Assembly: GCA_022449545.1 (NCBI GenBank)
Contig: JAKUPN010000004.1
Location: 1-64,000, forward strand
Length of the DNA: 64,000 bases
From: Alphaproteobacteria bacterium
GTDB lineage: Bacteria > Pseudomonadota > Alphaproteobacteria > UBA6615
Direction: 5' to 3'
Shown: positions 53,467 to 61,599 of the stretch, piece by piece
Layout of the letters: every line of letters begins with the position of its first letter
How positions within the stretch are numbered: position 1 is the first letter of the stretch
The notes under the pieces: generated by a model
What the model was told of the DNA's origin: nothing
The model's input: only the letters and a program-made list of their open reading frames with translations
The model's database searches: none
Program-made: the position numbers and the translations under genes

Positions 53467-55147
53467 GTTTCCGCCGGGACTCATATTAGTTTTTGGAGCT
53501 ATTCTGGTTCCTATATTAAAAGGATATTTCCGCTTAGTTTGGACCTTAATTCTGCCGCTGTTTGCATTCCTTGTTATTTTGTCCCTGCCAAATGGCAACC
53601 TATTTACGTTGAACGTATTTGGTCAAGAGCTACAGCTAATGCGTGTGGATCAGCTGTCTAGACTTTTTTCCTATGTCTTTCTATTGGCTTCGTTCATAGG
53701 AGGTGTTTATTCATTTCATCTTCGAGAGAGTATACAAGCATCTGCATCATTAATTTACGGTGGAGCCACTGTGGGCGCAGTGTTTTGTGGAGATTTAATC
53801 TCATTATTTGTTTTTTGGGAGATTACTGCCATTGCTTCAGTTTTTTTAATATTGGCTCGGAAGACGGATAGAGCTAGAGCTGCAGCAATTCGTTATCTAA
53901 TAATCCAAATTGGCTCAGGTATGTTTTTATTTGCTGGATTAATTATAAGATGGCATCAAACCGGCTCCGTAGATTTTGGGCATATTGGCTTGGATACCCC
54001 CGGTGGTCTACTAATATTTTTAGCTTTTGGAATCAAATGTGCATTTCCTCTACTTCATAGCTGGTTGGTTGATGCGTATCCGGAAGCTACCGTTACAGGA
54101 ACGGTTATTTTATCAATTTTCACAACTAAGTTGGCAATATATGTCCTGGCTCGAGGTTTTGCTGGTACAGAAGAACTTATTTGGATAGGGGCAATTATGG
54201 CTGCTTTTCCTATCTTTTATGCTATTTTGGAAAATGATTTACGTCGTGTTCTCTCATATAGTTTGATTAATCAGTTGGGTTTTATGGTTGTTGCAATTGG
54301 TGTTGGAACAGAAATGGCACTGAATGGTGCGGCAGCTCATGCATTTACGCACATTATATACAAAGCCCTTTTACTAATGTCTGTTGGTGCCCTTATGTAT
54401 CGGACCGGTACCGCTTTAGGAAATCAGCTCGGGGGTTTATTTAAGTCCATGCCTCTTACAGCTGGGTTTTGTGTCATTGGAGCAGCTTCAATATCTGCGT
54501 TTCCTTTCTTCAGCGGTTTTATTAGCAAAGCGATAATACTATCGGCTGTAGCCCATGAGGGATACTTTGTTGTTTGGTTAGTTTTACTTTTTGCGTCTGC
54601 CGGGGTGTTACATTATGTAGGAATTAAGATTCCCTATTTTGCTTTTTTTGCCAGTCAGTCGGAATTTAAAGTAAGTGAGGCACCAATAAATATGCTTATT
54701 GCAATGGCGTTGGCAGCTGCTTTCTGCATATTTATTGGTTTATTTCCATCGGTACTATATAACTTGCTTCCTTACCCAATAAATTATATTCCATACACTA
54801 CCTCTCACATACTATCACAATTTCTTCTGCTTTTATTTTCAGCGATCGCATTTATAATTCTATTGCGCAAAGGGATATATCCGAAGCAGCTAAACTCTAC
54901 TCACCTAGATGTGGATTGGCTCTACAGAAAGCCGGGCAGGGATTTGATCAAGTATATCTACATAATGACTAGCAGTTTTTATAATCATCTAGGATCTAAT
55001 TTGATAGATCGTTTTGAGAGATTTATATACCAACTTTATCGTCATCATGGCCCACATGGCGTTTTAGCAAAAACCTGGCCTACAGGAAGCATGGTGTTGT
55101 GGGTGGCTGTTTTATTAGTAGCATACTTATTTTTTTATTTTATTTAG
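53459..55147 (+). CDS. Proton-channel subunit, third MrpD/NuoL/M/N-type copy
   Basis: A 562-residue protein. TM5 glutamate Glu121 (LFVFWEITAIASVF) and TM7 lysine Lys193 (GIKCAFPLLHSWL) are kept. The C-terminal part has an extra helix and a positively charged tail (RFERFIYQLYRHHGPHG) beyond the usual length. The ATG at 53459 has GGAGG nine bases upstream. Confidence 0.9.
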   Translation: MIEFPPGLILVFGAILVPILKGYFRLVWTLILPLFAFLVILSLPNGNLFTLNVFGQELQLMRVDQLSRLFSYVFLLASFIGGVYSFHLRESIQASASLIYGGATVGAVFCGDLISLFVFWEITAIASVFLILARKTDRARAAAIRYLIIQIGSGMFLFAGLIIRWHQTGSVDFGHIGLDTPGGLLIFLAFGIKCAFPLLHSWLVDAYPEATVTGTVILSIFTTKLAIYVLARGFAGTEELIWIGAIMAAFPIFYAILENDLRRVLSYSLINQLGFMVVAIGVGTEMALNGAAAHAFTHIIYKALLLMSVGALMYRTGTALGNQLGGLFKSMPLTAGFCVIGAASISAFPFFSGFISKAIILSAVAHEGYFVVWLVLLFASAGVLHYVGIKIPYFAFFASQSEFKVSEAPINMLIAMALAAAFCIFIGLFPSVLYNLLPYPINYIPYTTSHILSQFLLLLFSAIAFIILLRKGIYPKQLNSTHLDVDWLYRKPGRDLIKYIYIMTSSFYNHLGSNLIDRFERFIYQLYRHHGPHGVLAKTWPTGSMVLWVAVLLVAYLFFYFI

Positions 55148-55207
55148 TTTTTCTATAATTTTATTCAAACAATGTGACTTCGGTTATTACAGGCGTAGAC
55201 ACTACTC

Positions 55208-57049
55208 ATGGTTTCTGTAAATGATAAGTTTAGTGAGGGACAATCAAGTGCTGAATGGAGAGCTATAAAATCTCTTTTGCCTTATCTATGGCCTAAGGGT
55301 CAATTCGAAATGAGGGTCAGAGTTATCTTGGCCATTATTCTTCTGGTTGCGGCAAAAGCCGCGACAGTTGCTGTTCCTGCAGTTTTTGGCTTAGCAGTAG
55401 ATGTTATAGATAGGCCAGCTGATTATGGGCTTTTCTTACCTATATTATTGCTGGTTGGTTACGGTTTATTGCGCGTTGGACAGCAGGCCTTTGCTGAGTT
55501 ACGAGACTTTGTTTTTGCTAAGGTTGGACAACGTGCGATTAGAAAAATTGCCTTATTAGTATTTCGGCACCTTCATGATTTGGCCCTTAGATTTCATTTA
55601 GACAGACAGACTGGTGGTCTGAGTAGGGTAATTGAGCGTGGCATTAAGGGTATTGATTTTTTATTACGATTTATGTTGTTCAACATACTGCCAACATTAA
55701 TCGAGATCACGCTAGTTTGTGCAATATTATGGTCGATGTTCGGCTTTCTATTTAGCCTCATAACCTTTGTTTCAATTGTCATATACATATCATTTACGCT
55801 TGTGTTTACTGAGTGGAGACTTAAATTTCGTCGAGCTATGAACAAAAGTGATACAGAGGCAAACACAAAAGCAATTGATAGTTTACTTAATTTTGAGACA
55901 GTCAAATATTTTGGTAACGAAAAACACGAAGCGGATCGTTATGACTCTTCAATGCAACGATACGAATCAGCTGCCGTAAAAAGCTTAACCACTTTATCCC
56001 TTTTAAATGTGGGGCAGGGAGTCATAATTGCATTAGGTTTAACAATATTGCTTCTAATCAGTGGTCAAAGAGTTATGCAAGGCACAATGACAGTTGGAGA
56101 GTTTACAGCCGTTAATTTGTATATGATGCAACTCTTCCAGCCTCTTAATTTTCTTGGTTTTGTATATAGGGAAATTCGTCAATCATTGGTAGACATGGAA
56201 AGTATGTTTAGCTTGTTAAAAGAGAGAAAGGAAATACAAGATTCTAGAGGTGCAAGGCCTTTGTCAGTTAATGAAGGAATAGTAACCTTTACGAACGTAT
56301 CGTTCTCTTACAACAGGTCGAGAACAATTTTAAATGATATTAATTTTGAAGTTCCAGCAGGAAAGAAGGTGGCGATCGTTGGTGCTTCTGGAGCTGGAAA
56401 GTCTACTATCTCTAGATTATTGTTCAGGTTTTATGATGTTGACGAAGGAAATATAAGTATAGATGGTCAGGATATTCGCGAAGTAACACAAGATAGCTTA
56501 CGAGCAGCTATAGGAATTGTACCCCAAGACACTGTTCTTTTTAATGATACGGCTTATTATAATATTCACTATGGTCGTCCCACTTCGAGTCCTTCTGAGG
56601 TGGAAGCAGCTGCAAAGCTTGCGCAAATCCATGATTTTCTAGTCAGTTTACCAAATGGATACAACACCCATGTGGGTGAGCGAGGACTTAAACTGTCAGG
56701 AGGAGAAAAGCAACGTATTGCTATTGCTCGTACAATTTTAAAACAGCCTCGAGTTCTTTTATTTGATGAGGCTACTTCTGCGCTTGATACGCATACGGAG
56801 CAAGAAATACAAAAATCTTTAGATGAGGTTTCTAAAAATCATACCACTTTAGTAATTGCTCATAGGCTTTCCACTGTTGTTAATGCTGACGAAATATTAT
56901 TACTAGAGGAAGGTCGAATTATAGAAAGAGGAAACCATCAAGATTTACTAGAATTGAATCGTCAATATGCTAGTCTCTGGCGTCGTCAACAGGAAGCAGA
57001 AAGTAGAAAAAAAACTGATTTCAGAAGTGCAGATATTGCAGGTTGGTAA
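55208..57049 (+). CDS. ABC exporter of the Atm1/HMT1 family (membrane plus ATPase)
   Basis: A 613-residue half-transporter. The N-terminal membrane domain has six helices (about 30-320) with GGLSRVIERGIKGI and NFETVKYFGNEKHEADRY, both hallmarks of Atm1-like proteins. The C-terminal ATPase has GASGAGKST, LSGGEKQRIAIAR and LLFDEATSALD. Members export glutathione-conjugated or Fe-S-related sulfur compounds, or metals. It follows the antiporter operon by 60 bp. Confidence 0.92.
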   Translation: MVSVNDKFSEGQSSAEWRAIKSLLPYLWPKGQFEMRVRVILAIILLVAAKAATVAVPAVFGLAVDVIDRPADYGLFLPILLLVGYGLLRVGQQAFAELRDFVFAKVGQRAIRKIALLVFRHLHDLALRFHLDRQTGGLSRVIERGIKGIDFLLRFMLFNILPTLIEITLVCAILWSMFGFLFSLITFVSIVIYISFTLVFTEWRLKFRRAMNKSDTEANTKAIDSLLNFETVKYFGNEKHEADRYDSSMQRYESAAVKSLTTLSLLNVGQGVIIALGLTILLLISGQRVMQGTMTVGEFTAVNLYMMQLFQPLNFLGFVYREIRQSLVDMESMFSLLKERKEIQDSRGARPLSVNEGIVTFTNVSFSYNRSRTILNDINFEVPAGKKVAIVGASGAGKSTISRLLFRFYDVDEGNISIDGQDIREVTQDSLRAAIGIVPQDTVLFNDTAYYNIHYGRPTSSPSEVEAAAKLAQIHDFLVSLPNGYNTHVGERGLKLSGGEKQRIAIARTILKQPRVLLFDEATSALDTHTEQEIQKSLDEVSKNHTTLVIAHRLSTVVNADEILLLEEGRIIERGNHQDLLELNRQYASLWRRQQEAESRKKTDFRSADIAGW

Positions 57050-57069
57050 TTTAATTCAGAGATAAATCA

Positions 57070-57101
57070 GGTCATATATTTTCTTATATATTTAGCTGAC
57101 C
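57070..57101. terminator. Possible bidirectional hairpin between converging genes
   Basis: GGTCATATAT pairs partly with ATATATTTAGCTGACC (outer arms 57070-57074 and 57097-57101). It lies between the convergent Atm1-like and ThiY genes. No clear T-tract, so this is tentative. Confidence 0.25.
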
Positions 57102-57120
57102 ATATAATAACTAGAGTCCT

Positions 57121-58071
57121 TTAATTTGTTATATTCGTAATTTCTTTTGCGTAGCTATCTAATGGAGGAATCCTTTCAATAAGTTTTTGGTTTTTTAGAA
57201 AATTTGCAAATCTTTTATAACGATTTTTATCTAAAGCACCTGGACGTAATGCAAAGCGAGGTATTGTGTCCCTCCAGGCGCGCCGATTTAATTCGTTGTC
57301 TAATTCTTTTCGATCATTTATGAACAATTCCCAGGCCTTATCTGGATGATTAATTATATATTGTGTTCCAGCCTCTAATGAGGCAATAAAAGCAGGAATT
57401 CTTTTGTCAGATAGAAGTTTGTTATTTGTTACTAAAATCAGCTCATCGTAAGCAGGTATCCCCTCCTCTTCCAAGTAAAGTGCTCTACCTGGATGACCCT
57501 CTATATCCATTTGATTAAGTTCAAAGTTTCTGAATGCACCAATAACAGCATCTACTTGACCACTCATAAGAGATGGAGAAAGAGAAAAGTTTACATTAAT
57601 CAATTCGATATCGTTCAAGTTTAGCCCATGTTTAGCCAGCATTGCCCGAAGAAGAGCGTCTTCAAATCCACCAACTGAGAAACCTACTTTTCGCCCTTTC
57701 AAATCCGCAATCGACTTTATGCTGCTGCTTTTTAAAAAAACGATAGAGTTAAGAGGAGTTGCTACCAATGTACCTACTCTAGTCAATGGCAAGCCAGCAT
57801 CTACCTGAAGATGAAGTTGGGGTTGATATGACACTGCGATCTCTGCTCGTCCCGCAGCGACTAGTTTTGGTGGATCATTTGGGTCAGCAGGGGCTATGAA
57901 TCTAACACCTAGACCACGCTTACGGAATTCCCCTCTTTCTTTTGCTATGAACAAGGGGCCGTGATCAGGATTTATAAACCAATCAAGGAGAACAGTAAGT
58001 TTTTCAGCTCTCGCAGCATTGTTTTCCGCAAGGAATAAAAAAAGGCATAAAACAGTTAATATTATCTTCAT
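57121..58071 (-). CDS. thiY: ThiY-type substrate-binding protein (HMP precursor)
   Basis: A 316-residue periplasmic binding protein with signal peptide (MKIILTVLCLFLFLAENNA). The NMT1/Thi5 fold starts LTVLLDWFINPDHGPLFIAK, and SYQPQLHLQVDAGLPL follows. The family binds a hydroxymethylpyrimidine precursor (FAMP) for thiamine salvage. It is encoded after thiX in the same TPP-riboswitch-controlled run. Confidence 0.9.
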   Translation of the reverse strand: MKIILTVLCLFLFLAENNAARAEKLTVLLDWFINPDHGPLFIAKERGEFRKRGLGVRFIAPADPNDPPKLVAAGRAEIAVSYQPQLHLQVDAGLPLTRVGTLVATPLNSIVFLKSSSIKSIADLKGRKVGFSVGGFEDALLRAMLAKHGLNLNDIELINVNFSLSPSLMSGQVDAVIGAFRNFELNQMDIEGHPGRALYLEEEGIPAYDELILVTNNKLLSDKRIPAFIASLEAGTQYIINHPDKAWELFINDRKELDNELNRRAWRDTIPRFALRPGALDKNRYKRFANFLKNQKLIERIPPLDSYAKEITNITN

Positions 58072-58093
58072 AATTTTTATTTCCTGTATTTCT

Positions 58094-58852
58094 CTAGATT
58101 TGGTCTGAGGAATTACTTTCAGTCTGCCAAGTTATGCATTTTCTTAGTACCTTATCTATTAAGAAGTAAATAGAAACTGCGATTATTGCGAGTATAAATA
58201 GGGCGGCAAACATTGCATCAGTCTGAACTCGGCCATTCATTAACAGCATATAATAACCAAGGCCTGCTGAAGAGCCTACCCATTCACCTACAACTGCGCC
58301 TATAGGGGCTACAGCTGTGGCAACTCTAAGACCTGAAGCAAACGCAGGCATTGCTGACGGTAGTCGAACTTTCCATAAAGTTGAAAACCTTGACGCCCCC
58401 ATAGTCTTTGCTAATTCAAGCCATCCGGTCTCAGTTCTCCTTAGTCCATCATATAAAGCTGCAGTTACTGGAAAGTATATTATCAATGTAGCCATAATAA
58501 TCTTAGGCAGCAGGCCGTAACCGAACCATAAGACTAAAACGGGAGCTAAAGCAAAAACTGGAATTGCCTGAGATACAACCAAAACAGGAAGAAGCCATGA
58601 TCTGGCTGGCCTAAAATAGACCATGCTTAAGGCACTGATAATTCCAAAAACTGTCCCACTAAATAGACCGATGATGATTTCAAGGGTTGTTATCAAGGCA
58701 TGTTTAGCTAGTTCGTCAATACGATCCATAGCTGATACCAATACACTGAGTGGGGAAGGCAGTATAAAAGGTGCCACTTGTGAGAAAGTCACAATTAACT
58801 GCCAAACAACTAATAATCCTATTAATATTATAAAGGGTCTTATTCTGCTCAT
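58094..58852 (-). CDS. thiX: ThiX-type ABC permease
   Basis: A 252-residue permease with six helices and the EAA-type cytoplasmic loop ELAKTMGASRFSTLWKVRLP. It belongs to the TauC/SsuC/ThiX group; the link to thiamine comes from the riboswitch and ThiY neighbour. It begins 11 bp after thiZ. Confidence 0.9.
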   Translation of the reverse strand: MSRIRPFIILIGLLVVWQLIVTFSQVAPFILPSPLSVLVSAMDRIDELAKHALITTLEIIIGLFSGTVFGIISALSMVYFRPARSWLLPVLVVSQAIPVFALAPVLVLWFGYGLLPKIIMATLIIYFPVTAALYDGLRRTETGWLELAKTMGASRFSTLWKVRLPSAMPAFASGLRVATAVAPIGAVVGEWVGSSAGLGYYMLLMNGRVQTDAMFAALFILAIIAVSIYFLIDKVLRKCITWQTESNSSDQI

Positions 58853-58863
58853 ACTACATTAAT

Positions 58864-59658
58864 CTATTTTGATTCAGTTACTGCAGTTTCGAGTTGGGAA
58901 AGTATTGATGAATGAATTTTTTGCAGGGAATAGTTACTAGGGTCTCTGGGGATGTTATCAGCTGGTTGCATCACAGGGCCAAGTTTTGCAGGTTTTCCAG
59001 ACATTACAAATAAGTTGTGTCCAAGTCTTAAGGCTTCTAGTGGGTCATGCGTTACAAGCAGAACAGTTCGATTTGTGAGGAGTTTAGCAGCTAATTCCTG
59101 CAGTCTACTTCTGGTAATAGCATCAACTGAAGAAAATGGTTCATCCATTAGAACTATTGGACGGCCTTCCATCAAAGTTCGCGCTAGAGCAACTCTTTGT
59201 TTTTGCCCTCCTGATAAGATTTTTGGAAGATCGTTGCAGTATTTGTACATCCCAACGTCATTTAAAAGGGAAGACACTTTTTCTTTATTGGGTTTAATTC
59301 CTCTCAGATGGGAACCTAGTGCCACATTTTTAGATACGCTCAGCCAAGGTAATAAAAGGTCTTGTTGTGCCATCCAGGATATTTTTTCAGTAAGAGAAGA
59401 GCCATCTGATGCTGATATTTCAGTTACCGGGTCTTTGGGCCCCAGTCCGACAATCATGCGAAGAAGGGCAGATTTTCCTACGCCGCTAGGACCTAAGATA
59501 CAGGTCCACTTTCCAGCTGATATCTCGGCGGATAGGTTTTCAAATATTGGGATGTTGGAAAAGGCTAATCTTGCATTATTTAAATAGAGTCCCACTGGAG
59601 CAGGATTCAGATTTCGTTCACTTTGATTGTTATTCTTATGCTTTTCATCAGTATACAT
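58864..59658 (-). CDS. thiZ: ThiZ-type ABC ATPase
   Basis: A 264-residue ATPase with GPSGVGKSALLRM (Walker A), LSGGQKQRVALART (signature) and IVLMDEPFSSVD (Walker B). It is the first gene after the TPP riboswitch. The start is ATG 59658, 13 bases after the aptamer's AGGGA. Confidence 0.9.
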   Translation of the reverse strand: MYTDEKHKNNNQSERNLNPAPVGLYLNNARLAFSNIPIFENLSAEISAGKWTCILGPSGVGKSALLRMIVGLGPKDPVTEISASDGSSLTEKISWMAQQDLLLPWLSVSKNVALGSHLRGIKPNKEKVSSLLNDVGMYKYCNDLPKILSGGQKQRVALARTLMEGRPIVLMDEPFSSVDAITRSRLQELAAKLLTNRTVLLVTHDPLEALRLGHNLFVMSGKPAKLGPVMQPADNIPRDPSNYSLQKIHSSILSQLETAVTESK

Positions 59659-59669
59659 TTTTGCCCACT

Positions 59670-59757
59670 CGTCCCTTCGCCAGCATTAACCGGGCAGGTT
59701 CTAGGGGTCGTCTTAGTTATTAAGACCTCTCAGCAAGTATTGGCTCCCCCAGGTGAG
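59670..59757 (-). promoter_or_regulatory. TPP (THI-box) riboswitch upstream of thiZXY
   Basis: On the minus strand the conserved THI elements appear in order: CTGGGGGAGCC, then GCTGAGAGG, a small P3 hairpin (GTCTTA/TAAGAC), ACCCCTAGAACCTG, and AATGCTGGCGAAGGGAC. These match the TPP-binding aptamer. The last element ends only about a dozen bases before the thiZ ATG, so binding TPP probably blocks translation. It shows that the transporter serves thiamine precursor uptake. Confidence 0.93.
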
Positions 59758-59888
59758 ATAGATAATATGTGTTCCTGAATGGGTTCTAGTCAATGGTATA
59801 TTCTACTAAAATCAAAATTAGAAATAACAAATCATGGTATTATTTATATCTTTTTATCTTTTAGGTTAAATTAAAACGTTTGCTGCTA

Positions 59889-60380
59889 ATGAAAAATATT
59901 AAACGAACAATTATTGTAATCTTATTAGTCTTATCTTTTGAATGTATACTATTCGCTTCTTTGGGAAATTCTAAGGAAGAGATAACCTTTGAAAGGTCTA
60001 GTATTTTAATCAAGGGAGCCAAAGTAAACCATAAATTTAACATTGAGCTAGCTCTTACAAGAGTTCAACATTCTTACGGTCTTATGTATCGTGAGCAGCT
60101 AGGTAAAAATGAAGGTATGCTTTTTTTTTATAAGAAAGAAACGATTGCCACAATGTGGATGTTAAACACTTTTATTCCTCTTGATATGATATTCGTAGAT
60201 TCGAAAGGAAAAATTATTTATATATTTCAAGACACAACGCCGTTCTCTATAGATAAGATTTCTGCTAATGGACTGGTTAGAGGTGTTTTAGAAGTAAATG
60301 CTGGAATTGTAGAGCAACTAGGAATAATAGTAGGTGATCGGCTCATTCATCCTTTATTTTTTGATGGCGATGAAAGATGA
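59889..60380 (+). CDS. DUF192 family exported protein
   Basis: A 163-residue protein with an N-terminal signal/anchor (about 1-27) and a DUF192 domain. Landmarks are ALTRVQHSYGLMYREQLG, EGMLFFYKKETIATMWMLNT and PLDMIFVDSKGKIIY. The family is found in many bacteria, function unknown. The ATG at 59889 is preferred over an in-frame TTG at 59880. Confidence 0.85.
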   Translation: MKNIKRTIIVILLVLSFECILFASLGNSKEEITFERSSILIKGAKVNHKFNIELALTRVQHSYGLMYREQLGKNEGMLFFYKKETIATMWMLNTFIPLDMIFVDSKGKIIYIFQDTTPFSIDKISANGLVRGVLEVNAGIVEQLGIIVGDRLIHPLFFDGDER

Positions 60381-60445
60381 AAACTCAATATAGACAACTT
60401 ATAATTTATGGATACAGAGACATAAATAATTTATAAAGTTACTAT

Positions 60446-60486
60446 TAGGCGTGAATTAAATTTGCCAGTAAGCAATAAAACGCCTA
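60446..60486. other. Inverted repeat upstream of tRNA-Pro
   Basis: TAGGCGT (60446-60452) and ACGCCTA (60480-60486) are a perfect 7-bp inverted repeat, 27 bases apart, ending 11 bases before the tRNA. It may be a factor-binding site of the tRNA promoter or a terminator-like structure of the upstream gene. Tentative. Confidence 0.25.
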
Positions 60487-60497
60487 GAAGGGATAAA

Positions 60498-60574
60498 CGG
60501 GGCGTAGCTCAGCCTGGTAGAGCGCCTGCTTTGGGAGCAGGAAGTCGTTGGTTCGAATCCAGTCGCCCCGACCA
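60498..60574 (+). tRNA. tRNA-Pro (anticodon TGG)
   Basis: A 77-base cloverleaf including genomic CCA. The acceptor stem CGGGGCG pairs with CGCCCCG, with discriminator A. The anticodon stem CCTGC/GCAGG encloses TTTGGGA with anticodon TGG. The T-arm holds GTTCGAATC. It reads CCN proline codons. It stands 44 bp ahead of the NDUFA4-like gene. Confidence 0.97.
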
Positions 60575-60618
60575 GAATCCCAGCTTAATATAGGGAAAAC
60601 ATTTTGGGGCTTTAAATA

Positions 60619-60924
60619 ATGAGAGCGAGAATTTACAGGCCGGCTAAAACAGCTATGCAATCTGGCCAAGCGAAAACCGAGAAATGGGTTCTTGAATACG
60701 AGCCGACTAAACGCCAAGTCCTGGATCCTTTGATGGGGTGGTCTGGAGCAGGGGATACCATGTCTCAGATTCGATTAACCTTTGATAGTTTGGAAGAAGT
60801 GGTTGCTTATGCAGATAAAAGAAATTTAATGTATAGTGTGCAACCGCCAAAGGATAAAATTGTTAGACCCAAAGCATACGCCGCCAATTTCTCTGTATCA
60901 AGAAAGGTTCCGTGGAGTCACTAG
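60619..60924 (+). CDS. Complex I accessory protein (NDUFA4/NDUFS4-like, ETC_C1_NDUFA4)
   Basis: A 101-residue protein of the ETC_C1_NDUFA4 family, matching the mitochondrial complex I 18-kDa (NDUFS4-type) subunit. Landmarks are ARIYRPAKTAMQSG, WVLEYEP and MGWSGAGDTMSQIRLTFDS. The family is largely alphaproteobacterial/mitochondrial. No other nuo gene is here. A small hairpin lies at its stop. Confidence 0.93.
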   Translation: MRARIYRPAKTAMQSGQAKTEKWVLEYEPTKRQVLDPLMGWSGAGDTMSQIRLTFDSLEEVVAYADKRNLMYSVQPPKDKIVRPKAYAANFSVSRKVPWSH

Positions 60925-60936
60925 GCTTTTTAGCCT
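60923..60936 (+). terminator. Small hairpin at the NDUFA4-like stop
   Basis: AGGCT (60923-60927), a TTTT loop and AGCCT (60932-60936) form a perfect short hairpin overlapping the TAG stop (60922-60924). No long T-run follows, so it is a weak terminator candidate. Confidence 0.35.
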
Positions 60937-60983
60937 CTAAGTATAAAGGTTAATGAACTTTGGAGGTCAACTAATTACTTCGA

Positions 60984-61060
<77 letters not shown>

Positions 61061-61185
61061 TTCCTTAGGGAGGAAAGACGTTTAAGTTAAAAATGTAATG
61101 TGTTTTTTAAATTCTTTTACTACTAGTGATATCTGACTCGTAGTTAGTTTATTTTCGTAGTTAGTCTACTAAAGAAGTTTTTGAA

Positions 61186-61329
61186 ATGAAAATAGAGAAA
61201 TATATACATACAGAATGTGGACTTGATAAGTATAATAAATTAAAAAAAAATAACGGACCACTAGCATATATTAGACTTTATTGGTTCCTGTTTATCGCAA
61301 CGATCAGAGATAGGTTTCTCAAATTATAG
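61186..61329 (+). CDS. Possible 47-residue protein, doubtful
   Basis: An ORF with ATG at 61186 and AAAGAAG upstream. It starts with charged residues and has a hydrophobic patch (LYWFLFIATIRDR) near the C-terminus. No family is recognised and composition is unremarkable for AT-rich non-coding DNA, so I rate it low. Confidence 0.25.
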   Translation: MKIEKYIHTECGLDKYNKLKKNNGPLAYIRLYWFLFIATIRDRFLKL

Positions 61330-61349
61330 TTTGTTGGTTAGATGTACAG

Positions 61350-61436
61350 ATGCAAAAATTAATTTTTATATTTATTATGATAAATTTGCTCAGCGGTTGT
61401 TCTGCTTTGCGCACTGTTGTTTGGGTATTAACATAG
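61350..61436 (+). CDS. Candidate 28-residue lipoprotein
   Basis: A very short ORF encoding MQKLIFIFIMINLLSGCSAL and eight more residues. The N-terminal lysine, hydrophobic core and LLSGC lipobox fit a lipoprotein signal with Cys17 as the lipid site, leaving a 12-residue mature tail (ending VVWVLT). Ribosome site is weak. It may be a toxin-like or entericidin-type peptide, or chance. Confidence 0.4.
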   Translation: MQKLIFIFIMINLLSGCSALRTVVWVLT

Positions 61437-61447
61437 AAAGCTAATAC

Positions 61448-61463
61448 TTTTGATATATCAAAA
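61448..61463. terminator. AT palindrome followed by T-rich run
   Basis: TTTTGATATATCAAAA is a perfect 16-bp palindrome, 11 bases after the lipoprotein candidate's stop. CTTTTTTTATT follows at 61477 onward. It could be a weak intrinsic terminator; all arms are AT except one G-C pair. Confidence 0.3.
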
Positions 61464-61503
61464 TTATTTTAAAACTCTTTTTTTATTCTATTAATTATCT
61501 AAT

Positions 61504-61528
61504 GTATGGATCCCCATACTAATATAAT
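61504..61528 (+). promoter_or_regulatory. Palindrome overlapping a candidate promoter of the RND efflux operon
   Basis: GTATGG (61504-61509), ATCC and CCATAC (61514-61519) form an inverted repeat placed directly before a perfect TATAAT (61523-61528), 71 bases upstream of the adaptor start. The position between -35 and -10 is typical for a TetR/MarR-type operator of efflux genes. No regulator gene is visible. Confidence 0.45.
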
Positions 61529-61599
61529 AAGATATTTATTTGTTATGAATTCTTTTCTGGGTAGTAATATTTTTTTGGTAAGATTGGAATAAGTTACCA

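Larger units (their letters stand above)
61061..61599. other. Intergenic region downstream of tRNA-Arg
   Basis: A 539-bp AT-rich gap before the RND efflux genes. It holds a 47-codon weak ORF (61186-61329), a 28-codon lipoprotein candidate (61350-61436), a perfect palindrome TTTTGATATATCAAAA (61448-61463) followed by a T-rich run (possible terminator), and a palindrome with TATAAT (61504-61528). I see no direct repeat of the tRNA 3' end, so no attachment site is evident. Confidence 0.5.

Noticed and set aside
58952-59587. 211-codon plus-strand ORF antisense to thiZ
   Set aside because: Walker and signature motifs prove the minus-strand frame, and the long antisense frame has no recognisable motif.
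60484-60717. Minus-strand ORF across tRNA-Pro
   Set aside because: It overlaps a certain tRNA and the NDUFA4-like gene; the translated text is typical of anti-tRNA frames.
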